The position numbers and the translations under genes are program-made. This document shows, one piece after another, positions 50,493 through 59,642 of a DNA stretch of 64,000 nt. Origin of the DNA: Holophagaceae bacterium (GTDB lineage Bacteria > Acidobacteriota > Holophagae > Holophagales > Holophagaceae); the NCBI GenBank assembly GCA_016722505.1, contig JADKJH010000007.1, forward strand, positions 1 through 64,000. The letters run 5' to 3'. The notes below the pieces were generated by a model. It was not told the DNA's origin. It saw nothing but the letters and a program-made list of their open reading frames with translations, and searched no databases. Position 1 is the first letter of the stretch. Each line of letters starts with the position of its first letter.

Positions 50493-50732
50493 ATGGCAGA
50501 AATCCATAAGAAGGTCATCGCGATCATCGCCGAGCAGCTCGCCAAACCGGAAGATTCCATCACCGAAGGCAGCAATTTCGTGGATGACCTTGGAGCCGAC
50601 AGCCTTGATACCGTTGAGATCATCATGGCCATCGAAGAAGCCTTCGGGCTCGAGATTCCCGAAAGCGAGCAGGAAAAGATCCGCACCGTAGGCGATGCGA
50701 TCGCCTACATCGAGAAACACCACAAGGGCTGA
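50493..50732 (+). CDS. acpP: Acyl carrier protein
   Basis: Carries growing acyl chains on a 4'-phosphopantetheine arm. A 79-residue acidic protein with the attachment motif GADSLDTVEIIMAIEEAF (Ser in DSL) and the second helix FGLEIPESEQEKIRTVGDAIAYI. A good Shine-Dalgarno (CAGGAGAA) precedes the ATG. Followed by a terminator and then fabF. Confidence 0.97.
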   Translation: MAEIHKKVIAIIAEQLAKPEDSITEGSNFVDDLGADSLDTVEIIMAIEEAFGLEIPESEQEKIRTVGDAIAYIEKHHKG

Positions 50733-50749
50733 TCAGTTTCCCCGATCCT

Positions 50750-50788
50750 AAAGCGCTGTATGGATTTGAATCCGTGCGGCGCTTTTTT
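50750..50788 (+). terminator. Rho-independent terminator between acpP and fabF
   Basis: AAAGCGCTGTATGGAT and ATCCGTGCGGCGCTTT form a 16-pair stem, three pairs being G-U, with a TTGA loop and a six-T tail. It would terminate most acpP transcripts and leave fabF with its own promoter or partial read-through. Confidence 0.92.
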
Positions 50789-50863
50789 GTTGGTTGTGGG
50801 CGGTAAGCTGTAGGCCAAAAGAACTGCGACCCATCGCCCACCCCATCCGTTGAGGTACATGCC

Positions 50864-52117
50864 ATGAGCCCAAACACAAACCGCCGCCGAGTCGTCATCA
50901 CCGGCATGGGCACCGTCAATCCTTGCGGCAATAGTGTGCCTGCCACCTGGGCGAATCTGCTGGCGGGGAAATCTGGCATCGGCACCATTGACCGCTTCGA
51001 TGTCAGCGAGTACACCTGCAAGATCGCGGGCCAGGTGAAGGACTTCAATCCCGACGACACCATCGATAAAAAAGAACAGAAGAAGATGGACATCTTCATC
51101 AAGTTCGCCATGGCTGCGGCCTTTGAAGCCATGGCGGACGCGGGTTTCGCGGATCAGGACATGCCCAAGGCCGAGCGCGAGATGTTTGGCGTGCTCATCG
51201 GCTCGGGCATCGGCGGCCTCAGCACCATCTGGGACGAAGCCAACGGCTATCGCGGCCCCCGCCGCATCAGCCCGTTCTTCATCCCCAGCCTGATCATCAA
51301 CCTGGCGTCGGGCTTCGTATCCATCCGGCATGGCCTGCAGGGCCCGAACAGCGCGGTGGCGACTGCCTGCGCGACGGGCACCCACGCCATCGGGGACGCC
51401 TCCCGGCTCATCATGCATGGGTACGCGGACCGCATGGTGGCCGGCGGAACCGACAGCGTCATCACCCAGTTGGGTGTGGGCGGCTTCGCTGCCATGCGCG
51501 CGCTCTCCACCCGCAACGATGAGCCCGAGAAGGCCAGCCGCCCCTTCGATGTTGGTCGCGACGGATTTGTGATGGGCGAGGGGGCCGGCATCGTGGTGCT
51601 CGAAGAGTACAAAATGGCCAAGGCCCGGGGCGCGAAAATCTACGCCGAGGTCGCGGGCTATGGCATGAGCGGCGACGCCCACCACATCACCAGCCCCAGC
51701 ATGGATGGCGACGGACCCATGCGGGTGATGCGCGCGACCCTGAAGGACGCGGGGATGCGCCCCGAAGACGTGTATTACGTCAACGCCCACGGCACATCCA
51801 CGCCCGCCGGCGACAAACTGGAATGCATGGCCATCAAAGGCGTTTTCGGCGGCCACGCCAAGGCCCTGAAGGTGAGCAGCACCAAATCCATGACCGGCCA
51901 TCTGCTGGGCGCCGCGGGCGGCATCGAGACCATCTTCACCGCCCTGGCCCTGCACACGGGCAAGATCCCCCCCACCATCAACGTCGAGAACCAGGATCCC
52001 GAATGCGACCTGGACGTCACCGCGAATGTCGCGGGCATCCTCGATGGCAATGTCGCCCTGAACAACAACTTCGGTTTCGGCGGCACGAATGCCTGCGTGA
52101 TATTGAAGAAGGTTTAA
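50864..52117 (+). CDS. fabF: 3-Oxoacyl-[acyl-carrier-protein] synthase II
   Basis: Condensing enzyme that elongates acyl-ACP with malonyl-[19 protein letters not shown] at the start, the nucleophile motif [17 protein letters not shown] (Cys), [12 protein letters not shown] (His) and [15 protein letters not shown] (Lys/His), ending with [14 protein letters not shown]. 417 residues, a normal length. ATG 50864 has GAGG ten bases upstream. Separated from acpP by a terminator. Confidence 0.97.
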   Translation: MSPNTNRRRVVITGMGTVNPCGNSVPATWANLLAGKSGIGTIDRFDVSEYTCKIAGQVKDFNPDDTIDKKEQKKMDIFIKFAMAAAFEAMADAGFADQDMPKAEREMFGVLIGSGIGGLSTIWDEANGYRGPRRISPFFIPSLIINLASGFVSIRHGLQGPNSAVATACATGTHAIGDASRLIMHGYADRMVAGGTDSVITQLGVGGFAAMRALSTRNDEPEKASRPFDVGRDGFVMGEGAGIVVLEEYKMAKARGAKIYAEVAGYGMSGDAHHITSPSMDGDGPMRVMRATLKDAGMRPEDVYYVNAHGTSTPAGDKLECMAIKGVFGGHAKALKVSSTKSMTGHLLGAAGGIETIFTALALHTGKIPPTINVENQDPECDLDVTANVAGILDGNVALNNNFGFGGTNACVILKKV

Positions 52118-52119
52118 GA

Positions 52120-52300
52120 AAAAGCGACTACGCGGAGGAGGGTTCCCGCCTCTGCGAGTGAAGCCAGCAGGAGCGCGTATACGCGCGATAGGCGGGAGCG
52201 GAGGGGCTGAGGGAAGCGGAGGAATGACAAAGCTTCCTTGACGAAGTTATGGAAATTCATACCAAGCTTTTTCCTGCGCTACCCTCCGCGCAGTGTATTT
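52120..52300. repeat. Inverted repeat of the CGCGGAGG type, copy 2, with inner palindromes
   Basis: AGCGACTACGCGGAGG... and GAGGGAAGCGGAGGAA pair with TTCCTGCGCTACCCTCCGCGCAG near 52271-52293, echoing copy 1 at 23850. Inside are TCCCGCCT...AGGCGGGA and the perfect palindrome GCGCGTATACGCGC (52175-52188). No gene in 52118-52345. Confidence 0.75.
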
Positions 52301-52345
52301 CCTTTTTTTTCGACTTCAATCTGCCCTTTCGGGTAATTTCTATTC

Positions 52346-54379
52346 ATGCGCGAATTCAAGCTCCACGCTCCATACGAGCCCGCCGGCGACCAACCGGAGG
52401 CGATTTCACAGCTGGTGGCGGGCATCGAGAATGGGGACCGCTGGCAGACGCTGCTGGGTGTCACGGGGTCGGGGAAGACCTACACCATGGCCGCCACCAT
52501 CGCGCGGCTGAACCGCCCCGCTTTGATCTTCGCGCCCAACAAGACGTTGGCGGCGCAGCTCTTCAGCGAGTTCAAGCTGTTCTTCCCGGACAACGCGGTC
52601 GAATATTTCGTCAGCTATTACGACTACTACCAGCCCGAGGCCTACGTGCCGGAGCGGGACCTCTTCATCGAGAAGGATGCCGCCATCAACGAGGAGCTGG
52701 AGAAGCTGCGCCTCAGCGCCACGCGGAATCTCCTGGAGCGGCGCGACACCATCGTGGTGGCATCGGTGAGCTGCATTTACGGTCTGGGCGATCCCAGCAG
52801 CTACCTGAATCTCAGCGTGAATCTCGAAGTGGGCCAGACGCGGGATCGCGCCATGCTGCTGCGGGATCTGGTGGCCATCCAGTACCAGCGCAACCAAACG
52901 GCCTTCGAGCCCGGCAATTTCCGCGTCCGTGGCGATGTCATTGAGGTCTATCCGGCCTATGAAGACGTGGGCTACCGTATCGAACTGTGGGGCGACGAAA
53001 TCGAGCGGCTGACGAAGATCGATCCGTTGCGCGGCATTGTCATCGAGAAACTGGAAGCGCTGACCATCTGGCCAAAAACCCACTACGTGACACCCGAAGA
53101 CAAGCTGAAACTCGCCATCCGCGAGATCAAGAACGAGCTTGAACTGCGCGAGAACGAGTTGCGGGACGTGAACAAGATCGTCGAATTGCAGCGCCTGCAC
53201 CAGCGAACGATTTACGACATCGAGATGCTCAAAGAGATGGGCATGTGTTCGGGCATCGAGAATTACTCGCGGTTCCTTGATGGCCGAAATCCCGGCGAGC
53301 CGCCCCACACGCTGTTGGATTATTTCCCCGAGGATTTCGTGCTCTTCATGGACGAAAGCCACGTGGCCACGGGGCAGCTCCACGGCATGTACAACGGCGA
53401 CCGCAGCCGCAAGACTACGCTGGTGGAGTATGGCTTCCGCCTGCCTTCTGCCCTGGACAACAGGCCCTTGAAGTTCGAGGAATTCGAGAGCCGCGTGAAG
53501 CAGGTGATCTACGTGAGCGCCACGCCGGGCGACTATGAATTGCAGCAGAGCGGCGGTGTCATCGCCGAGCAGGTGGTGCGGCCCACGGGCCTGGTGGATC
53601 CCGTGGTGGAAATCCGTCCTGTGGGCACCCAGGTGGACGATCTACTGGAAGAGATCCGCAAAGTCGCGGCCAAGGACGAGCGCGTGCTGGTCACAGTGCT
53701 CACCAAGAAACTCGCCGAACAGCTCACGGCCTACTATCAGGAAGTCGGCGTTAAATGCGAGTACCTGCACAGCGAGATCGACACGCTGCAGCGCGTGGAA
53801 CTGCTCAAGGGATTGCGCCGGGGCGATTTCGATGTGCTGGTGGGCATCAACCTGCTGCGCGAGGGCCTGGACCTGCCCGAGGTCTCGCTGGTGGCGATCC
53901 TCGACGCGGACAAGGAGGGCTTCCTGCGCAACACGCGGTCGCTCATCCAGACCATCGGCCGCGCCGCCCGCAACGTCAATGGCAAGGCCATCCTCTACGC
54001 GGATGTGATGACGAAATCCATTGTTGCCGCTATGGGCGAGACGGACCGCCGCCGCGCCAAACAGGTGGAGTACAACCTGCTGCACGACATCACGCCAGAG
54101 TCCGTGAAACGCAACCTGGACGACGTGATGGGCGAGGCCCTGGCGCGGGAATTCATCAGTGTGCCCAAGGAGAAGGCTGCCGAAGAGCCAATGCTCTACC
54201 TCGACGACAAAGGCTTCCAGAAGGAAATCGCCAAGCTCGACAAACGCATGAAGGAGCTGGCCTCCCAGATGAAATTCGAAGAAGCCGCCGAGCTGCGGGA
54301 CCGCATCATGCGGGTCAGGAGGGAACGCTTCACCGATGTCCTCGGTGGCGTCAGCGCCGCAGGGCCTGTCACTCCATAG
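52346..54379 (+). CDS. uvrB: UvrABC system protein B
   Basis: DNA damage verification helicase-like ATPase of nucleotide excision repair. Walker [26 protein letters not shown], the beta-hairpin region [16 protein letters not shown], the DExx box [19 protein letters not shown], motif [31 protein letters not shown] and [15 protein letters not shown], and a C-terminal UvrC-binding segment ([24 protein letters not shown]). 677 residues. It ends two bases before the stop of the convergent kinase gene. Confidence 0.97.
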   Translation: MREFKLHAPYEPAGDQPEAISQLVAGIENGDRWQTLLGVTGSGKTYTMAATIARLNRPALIFAPNKTLAAQLFSEFKLFFPDNAVEYFVSYYDYYQPEAYVPERDLFIEKDAAINEELEKLRLSATRNLLERRDTIVVASVSCIYGLGDPSSYLNLSVNLEVGQTRDRAMLLRDLVAIQYQRNQTAFEPGNFRVRGDVIEVYPAYEDVGYRIELWGDEIERLTKIDPLRGIVIEKLEALTIWPKTHYVTPEDKLKLAIREIKNELELRENELRDVNKIVELQRLHQRTIYDIEMLKEMGMCSGIENYSRFLDGRNPGEPPHTLLDYFPEDFVLFMDESHVATGQLHGMYNGDRSRKTTLVEYGFRLPSALDNRPLKFEEFESRVKQVIYVSATPGDYELQQSGGVIAEQVVRPTGLVDPVVEIRPVGTQVDDLLEEIRKVAAKDERVLVTVLTKKLAEQLTAYYQEVGVKCEYLHSEIDTLQRVELLKGLRRGDFDVLVGINLLREGLDLPEVSLVAILDADKEGFLRNTRSLIQTIGRAARNVNGKAILYADVMTKSIVAAMGETDRRRAKQVEYNLLHDITPESVKRNLDDVMGEALAREFISVPKEKAAEEPMLYLDDKGFQKEIAKLDKRMKELASQMKFEEAAELRDRIMRVRRERFTDVLGGVSAAGPVTP

Positions 54380-54380
54380 A

Positions 54381-56975
54381 TTATTTCAAGCCCTCGGCCA
54401 CGATCAGGTCGGACACCAAAATACGGGTATAGGTGTAACCCACCGTCCTTCCATCTCGGCTCACCCGCACGTTATACACGCGGATGGTGGTGGCTGGATC
54501 GGGCGGCACTAGGCGTTGCCAAACCGTTCGCCGACCCGTTGCGATGTCGACCCGATCCACCCGCAGATGGGTTGCATCCTCTGGGTGGGCCAGCAGAGCT
54601 TCTGTTGGCCAAGTCCAAGCCACGACACTTTCTCCAGATCCCAGTTGCCAGGGCAGAGGTCGAGAGGTTCCGCTCTCTGCGGATGCAATGCTCGGTTGGC
54701 CAGTGGTGTCGACACATAGCAGGTGATTTTCATCGGGTGAAAAGGCTTTAACGTTCAGGATGGATTCTGGAAGCACACTGCCGCGGCTCCCATCCACGGG
54801 CAGTCTCAGAATCCTGGCCGGACCGGCTCGTTGCACCCCGAATACATACACATATTTCCCGTCTGATGAGAAGTGTCCGTTGACGGCAGCATCCCAACCC
54901 TCCAGGCTCAATTCACGGGGAACGCCCAAGCCCGTGGGCACCATCAGCAGCCTGGGTTTGTCCTCGGGGATGAGGATAAGGGCATAGTCGCCATTGGGGG
55001 TCAAATCCAGTGGGATTCCCGAATCGAGAATCTTGGGCGGTGATTGGTCGAAGCGGCGTAGGAAGGGGCGGTTCAGGCAGAATTCGCCACCACCGGATTC
55101 ATACAACAAGGCCAGGGATCCGTCTCTTGAGAACCCCGTAAGTCGACTTTGGTTCTGCCACCCCAAATCCAGATCCTGGCCTTGGAATCGTGCGATGGAG
55201 GAGTTGGTGCCGATCTGCCGCTCCAACAGCATCAACCCCTGAGCCGAAATATCGTGGATGAAGGGTGGCGTGGAGTCGGGATTCACCATGCGCACATGGT
55301 CATTCATGTCTACGGCCTTCAGGCCCGCCTTCGTGGCAAAAAAGATTTCCCGACCGTCCTTGGACCAGGTCAGGAATTGATCCCAGACCTGCCGGTCCAC
55401 GTTGAGATCCCGCCGTTTCCCGGCGCGGTCCACCACTGCGATGCCTCCCTTGGCGCCGAGGCGTCCCCGGGTACCCAAATAGACAAAGGCCACGCGATCA
55501 CCCTGGGGAGAGATGCGCGGTGCCCCGATGAACCCCTTGATATCTGCTAGGATGCGGGTGCCCAGGGGATAATCCAGTTGATAATTGCCACCCTCTTGAT
55601 CCTGGTAGATGACGGCCATCGCCTGTCCATCCGGGGCGAAATCGGCGCCTCTCACACGGCCCTTGATTTCGCGAGGGGTGCCACCATCCAGGGAGGACAG
55701 GGCTAGCATGCCCGAGTCGTTTGTGGATGCCGCCCATTGGCTGGCTTTCAACAAAATAAGCAATTCCCCCCGCCCATTGACTGCCATCAGATCGGCGCTG
55801 CGGAGTCCGATGGCGCGGACGGCAGAACCATCCAAGCGGGACATGAAGATCTCGGCTGGCTTGCCGTCCCAGGCTGCGGAATAGACGACGTTCTGGCCAT
55901 CAGGCGTAAAGCGGGCCCTCAGCACGTTCCCTAGCCGGAAGGTGATCTGTTTGAAAGTGGGTTTCGGAACGTGCATGCCCCGAAGGGCCCACCCTAAGAA
56001 ACCCACGCAAATGAGCAGACCAGCCACTAAAGTGGCCCATTTTCTCGATACACGCCAATTCTTTGGGACGAAGGGAGCAATGAACGGAGCGAAATTTGGT
56101 GACGAGGCAGAGCTATTCTCCAGGGCGAAGGCCACGTCATGGGCTGACTGGAACCGCTGTTCCGGATTCTTTTCAATGCAGTGATGGAGAATGCTCAATA
56201 ATTCAGGCGGGATCAGGTTTCTGGTCTCTGCCACATCGACAAAATCATCCCTCAGGATAGCGGCCAAAGTATCGCTGGCATTGTCACGGGCAAAGGCCTG
56301 CTTACCTGTGAGCATCTCAAACAGAACGGCCCCGAAACTGAAGATGTCACTTCGGGCGTCCACCATCACGCCCCGCACTTGCTCGGGACTCATGTAGCCA
56401 AGAGTGCCAAGGATCATGCCCTTTTTTGTCTGGGATTCTTGGCTTGGGGCATCGACTTGGTTGACGGAGATGGATTGGAAAGCACTTATCGAAGGATTTA
56501 CCAGCTTCACCAACCCGAAGTCGAGAATCTTCAGGCGGCCCTCCTTGGTGATCCAAATATTTCCAGGCTTGAGATCGCGATGGATAAGGCCCTTGTCATG
56601 GGCGGCCGCCAAGGCGATGGCCATCTGTTTGCCAAGGTCAAGGGCCGTGCGGAGCGGCAGTGGGCCTTGGTTGAGCCGCATGCGCAGCGATTCGCCTTCC
56701 AGCAATTCCATCACCGCATAGGTCGTTTCACCCTCGCGACCGAAGTTGTAAATCCCCAGAATATTCGGATGGTTTAAGATCGCCACGGCTTTGGCTTCAC
56801 GCTCGAAACGCGCCAGGGCATCTGGATTATTGGCGAGATCTGGGGACAGCACTTTCACCGCCACGTCGCGGTCCAAGCGCGTGTCCTTCGCCTTATACAC
56901 CTGGCCCATGCTGCCCGCGCCGATTGGCGCGAGGATCTCGTAGTGACCGAGTTTGCTGCCGGGAGCAAGGGTCAT
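54381..56975 (-). CDS. Hanks-type serine/threonine kinase with C-terminal beta-propeller
   Basis: An 864-residue membrane kinase. Kinase domain (about 10-275): GHYEILAPIGAGSMGQVYKA (Gly-rich loop), RDVAVKVL (Lys), LIHRDLKPGNIWITK (catalytic Asp), ILDFGLVKL (DFG) and GTLGYMSPEQVRG. One membrane helix at about 313-332 (WATLVAGLLICVGFLGWAL). The outside part is a TolB/WD40-like propeller (repeats such as RFTPDGQNVVYSAAWDG, FSRDGSLALLYESG, FSSDGKYVYVFG, VSRDGRTVGYTYT). Such kinases are common in Acidobacteriota. The ATG overlaps the stop of a short relic gene by four bases. Confidence 0.93.
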   Translation of the reverse strand: MTLAPGSKLGHYEILAPIGAGSMGQVYKAKDTRLDRDVAVKVLSPDLANNPDALARFEREAKAVAILNHPNILGIYNFGREGETTYAVMELLEGESLRMRLNQGPLPLRTALDLGKQMAIALAAAHDKGLIHRDLKPGNIWITKEGRLKILDFGLVKLVNPSISAFQSISVNQVDAPSQESQTKKGMILGTLGYMSPEQVRGVMVDARSDIFSFGAVLFEMLTGKQAFARDNASDTLAAILRDDFVDVAETRNLIPPELLSILHHCIEKNPEQRFQSAHDVAFALENSSASSPNFAPFIAPFVPKNWRVSRKWATLVAGLLICVGFLGWALRGMHVPKPTFKQITFRLGNVLRARFTPDGQNVVYSAAWDGKPAEIFMSRLDGSAVRAIGLRSADLMAVNGRGELLILLKASQWAASTNDSGMLALSSLDGGTPREIKGRVRGADFAPDGQAMAVIYQDQEGGNYQLDYPLGTRILADIKGFIGAPRISPQGDRVAFVYLGTRGRLGAKGGIAVVDRAGKRRDLNVDRQVWDQFLTWSKDGREIFFATKAGLKAVDMNDHVRMVNPDSTPPFIHDISAQGLMLLERQIGTNSSIARFQGQDLDLGWQNQSRLTGFSRDGSLALLYESGGGEFCLNRPFLRRFDQSPPKILDSGIPLDLTPNGDYALILIPEDKPRLLMVPTGLGVPRELSLEGWDAAVNGHFSSDGKYVYVFGVQRAGPARILRLPVDGSRGSVLPESILNVKAFSPDENHLLCVDTTGQPSIASAESGTSRPLPWQLGSGESVVAWTWPTEALLAHPEDATHLRVDRVDIATGRRTVWQRLVPPDPATTIRVYNVRVSRDGRTVGYTYTRILVSDLIVAEGLK

Positions 56976-57139
56976 TTCAGGCCTTCTAGGATCAGCAGGC
57001 CGGATACATCCAGCCCCCCCGAAGTTAATGCCACGGTCCTTCCATCGCGGCTGGCCTTGTACATTTCGCCCACGCCACCCGCGCCCAGGGGTGAGAGAAG
57101 CTTATAGGGGCCGAGACGGATTCCTTGTGTGAGGGCCAT
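56972..57139 (-). pseudogene. Internally deleted kinase/propeller gene relic
   Basis: A 55-codon frame. Its first 29 residues, ending GPYKLLSPLGAGGVGEMYKA, equal a kinase start and glycine-rich loop; the next residues, SRDGRTVALTSGGLDVSG then LLILEGLK, equal the C-terminus of the neighbouring kinase (SRDGRTVGYTYTRILVSD then LIVAEGLK). So nearly all of a second copy, some 800 codons, has been removed in frame, joining YKA to SRDG. The stop overlaps the intact kinase start by ATGA. Probably a decayed tandem duplicate; it could still be translated as a leader peptide for the kinase. Confidence 0.8.
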
Positions 57140-57202
57140 GGTTCCTTTATTAGGTTTGGTTAATCATAGGCCAGGCTCAGGATCACAAGGAATAGTTCCT
57201 GA

Positions 57203-57456
57203 CTACTTCTTCTGGTCCAGGGCCTTGATGGTGACACCAAGAAAAAGAGGATCAGCGATTTGAGCAGCTTTCACTCTTTTGCTAAGGTCGTCACCCTGAG
57301 GTGGCTCAACGAAATGGGGCCGCGTTCACACCTGTCCTGCGGGTTTTCTCGTCGCTGCAGATCTTCCCTAGGGGTCACATCCCGGGCGGGAGCTTGAAGC
57401 CTAACGCCTAGAACAAGGAATAGCGCGATTTGGCGAAGAATAGGGCTGCGAAGCAT
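57203..57456 (-). CDS. Small secreted-type protein, possibly frameshifted
   Basis: ATG 57456 has a perfect AGGAGGT five bases upstream. The N-terminus (MLRSPILRQIALFLVLGV) is signal-like. The uninterrupted frame ends at 57271 after 61 codons. However, from about 57320 another frame continues HFVEPPQGDDLSKRVKAAQI, then ADPLFLGVTIKALDQKK, to TAG at 57203-57205, which looks more like protein. One base lost near GGGGCC (57316-57321) would join them to about 84 residues. Function unknown. Its ribosome binding site is buried in a perfect hairpin. Confidence 0.55.
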
Positions 57457-57459
57457 GGT

Positions 57460-57498
57460 GGACCTCCTTGGATGAATGAACTTCATCCAAGGAGGTCC
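57460..57498 (-). promoter_or_regulatory. Perfect 17-bp hairpin that sequesters the Shine-Dalgarno
   Basis: Minus-strand arms GGACCTCCTTGGATGAA and TTCATCCAAGGAGGTCC are perfectly complementary with a five-base loop (GTTCA). The 3' arm contains the AGGAGGT that serves the ATG at 57456; the 5' arm contains ACCTCCTT, the same word as the 16S rRNA anti-Shine-Dalgarno. No T tract follows on either strand, so it does not look like a terminator. It would block translation unless melted or refolded. Confidence 0.7.
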
Positions 57499-57586
57499 GG
57501 AATTGCAATCTCGCCAATGGGAAGGGACAGCTGGGCCGTCCCAAGTCCAGAGAGTGGTGTTTTGCGGGAAAAGCCTCTGAATAAAA

Positions 57587-57838
57587 TTACGCCCCGCTGA
57601 CAACCACGATTTCTACGACCTCGTCGCTTTGGCAGGCGTAGACAATTGCGTAAATCCCAAGCCCAATGAAACAGAATAAAAATCCGATGATGCCAATCGG
57701 AATGCTGAATTCCTTTTTCTTGATGAGCAGCGTAGATGTCTCAGTTTTGTTCATCACCACAAACCCCCTCGCGATGTAACTTGAAATCGAGGTATCCATA
57801 TCCGACTTGCTTGGAACTTGGACTTTTCGGGGTGCCAT
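57587..57838 (-). CDS. Small membrane protein, 83 aa
   Basis: Start ATG 57838 (MAPRKVQVPSKSD) is chosen because AAAGGA lies just upstream; the longer frame has no such site. The N-terminal 45 residues are polar; one membrane segment follows (FSIPIGIIGFLFCFIGLGIYAIVYA), then CQSDEVVEIVVVSGA. No family recognised. It lies 103 bases after the 518-aa secreted protein gene on the same strand. Confidence 0.7.
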   Translation of the reverse strand: MAPRKVQVPSKSDMDTSISSYIARGFVVMNKTETSTLLIKKKEFSIPIGIIGFLFCFIGLGIYAIVYACQSDEVVEIVVVSGA

Positions 57839-57941
57839 TTTTGTCCTTTCGGGTTGGATAGGTGGATAAAATCGGCAGAATTCTGTCTGGTGAGGCTGGC
57901 TTGGAATCTTCAGGGGCGTCGTCACCAGGTGGATAGCGGGT

Positions 57942-59498
57942 TCAGTTGGATCGCCAAAGAACCCGGACGCGTAGCCTTGCTGCCCTGGGGAAATCGAGTG
58001 CCTTCATTTTCACGGAGGCGCGGTTCGTGTCCGCCTTTTCACCTCCGCCGAGGCTCACTTCCCACTCTCTTAATCCAATCTCCGCCCCCTTGTCGTCGAG
58101 GATCTCCACGCGATACCGGCCCTTCCAGGTTTTCTTGTACTGATTCTCGTTCGTGATTTTCACTGTAAGATTTGTCATCTCGTCCGGTCGCGCCACGGCC
58201 TTCTGGAGTGCTTCCAGCTTCGGCCAACCGGTCACCTCAATCGAAGTAATCGTGACGCCCCCTTGGACAATATCGAGGGGGATTGGCTCCCCTGTTCGGA
58301 AGGGAACGACACGCTCTGGTGAAGGGCTTGGTTTGTCTACGACAGCTTGGGCCTGAGAATGGTTAGGAGCATCAGAGTTGCGTTCGTCGGTGGCCCTCTC
58401 GCTGTCCTGGGCTGGATGTAATTCTGCTGTCTTTGACCCGTTTTGCATCATGGCGTGGGTCACTGCGTCACTTGCATTAGCCTTCTTCAATTTAATCAAG
58501 GCATCAAGGGGGAGATCAAACGTCGAGCCAGAACTCTGTATGGTTTTGATGATCAGATCATCCGGTATTTTAGCTGTGATCATCTGGATGATTTGATCAA
58601 TGGACAACTGATCTGCAGGTTTCCGTACTTGCGCCTGTTTTTCCCAAATATTTCCCTCGCTGTCAATTAATGTATTACCAACGATGCGTGCCTTTGCTTT
58701 AGCGTGCATCTTTGGGATTGCCAAAATGAGGGTGTCGCCCTGAACCTCGTAGGTGCCCTCGATACTTGTGCTGCCTTGCTGGCCAGAGTAGATTCCACGT
58801 CCTAGATCTAGGAAGTCGTTGGGCGCACTTTTCCTTAGGTATTTTCCTTGAATGGAGACTGCTTTGCTGGGCTTTCCTGGTTGGCTTTGGGCACCAGCGC
58901 CTGGCGAAAGATTTATCCCTCTCTTATCCATGTATTGATAGAAGCATGAAAACCTTTCCATCATCTTTTTACCATTCTCGTCGCTTACAGACCTCTCAAT
59001 CGGGCCGCCTGAAAGGGAGATGCGGACCGCATCAATCGGCTTGGTGGTCAAAGTAGACCTCAGGTTTGCCAATTCTGAATTTGGTATATAAGCAGATAAT
59101 TTAACGCTTATACCACCACTAGTCGATTGATTACGTGCACTTGTTGCAACGAAGGATAATGGTTTGCCATTTTTGAATCCAAAAGCAAATGTATCCCCCA
59201 CGCGTATCCGGTAGATGGTATTTTCCAGGGGGCCTGCGAGTTGCACCATGGAATTATCAACCTGAATGCTGATGCCGTTATCCTCGCCATTTCCCCCAAT
59301 CCCGGCATAGATTTTGAGGTCATCTGCCATCGATTTCCAGAACCCCATTTCGTTAATATTATGTGTCCATACGTTTGTCTGTGTCTTGGCGATCTTGTCT
59401 TGATAAGAGATGTCGGGGTTACATGATTGCGCCTCGGATTTTAAAGATGCGAAGCCACACGCCAAAACCAGTATCGCGACTGAAAGGTGCTTCCTCAT
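57942..59498 (-). CDS. Secreted hypothetical protein with acidobacterial-type repeat segment
   Basis: A 518-residue protein with a signal peptide (MRKHLSVAILVLACGFASLKSEA). Features: an N-terminal part with strands and Gly/Asn-rich turns, a low-complexity linker, and at about residues 305-365 a conserved-looking helical segment QLSIDQIIQMITAKIPDDLI, then IIKTIQSSGSTFDLPLDALIKLKKAN, SDAVTHAMM. That kind of segment is frequent in Acidobacteriota proteins, as I recall. A C-terminal beta domain (about 400-518; NLTVKITNENQYKKTWKGRYRVEI) follows. The function is unknown. Confidence 0.75.
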   Translation of the reverse strand: MRKHLSVAILVLACGFASLKSEAQSCNPDISYQDKIAKTQTNVWTHNINEMGFWKSMADDLKIYAGIGGNGEDNGISIQVDNSMVQLAGPLENTIYRIRVGDTFAFGFKNGKPLSFVATSARNQSTSGGISVKLSAYIPNSELANLRSTLTTKPIDAVRISLSGGPIERSVSDENGKKMMERFSCFYQYMDKRGINLSPGAGAQSQPGKPSKAVSIQGKYLRKSAPNDFLDLGRGIYSGQQGSTSIEGTYEVQGDTLILAIPKMHAKAKARIVGNTLIDSEGNIWEKQAQVRKPADQLSIDQIIQMITAKIPDDLIIKTIQSSGSTFDLPLDALIKLKKANASDAVTHAMMQNGSKTAELHPAQDSERATDERNSDAPNHSQAQAVVDKPSPSPERVVPFRTGEPIPLDIVQGGVTITSIEVTGWPKLEALQKAVARPDEMTNLTVKITNENQYKKTWKGRYRVEILDDKGAEIGLREWEVSLGGGEKADTNRASVKMKALDFPRAARLRVRVLWRSN

Positions 59499-59642
59499 AC
59501 TGGCTCCCCTATAGACTTGGCTCCGCTTGCGGATGGGAATTTCAAAGGTGGTAAATTACAACTTCCTTAGCGAACATGGCAGTGGATCATTTTTCAGGTG
59601 CTGCACATGGCGGTGCTGTGTATAGCCAGTAGGGACTATCAC

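Noticed and set aside
57460..57498. Hairpin at 57460 as a transcription terminator
   Set aside because: No T tract follows on either strand, and the 3' arm is positioned as a ribosome binding site.
57271..57603. 110-residue ORF with the N-terminal segment MSAGRNFIQRLFPQ
   Set aside because: Its first part crosses the perfect hairpin and has no ribosome site; the downstream ATG at 57456 has a perfect one.
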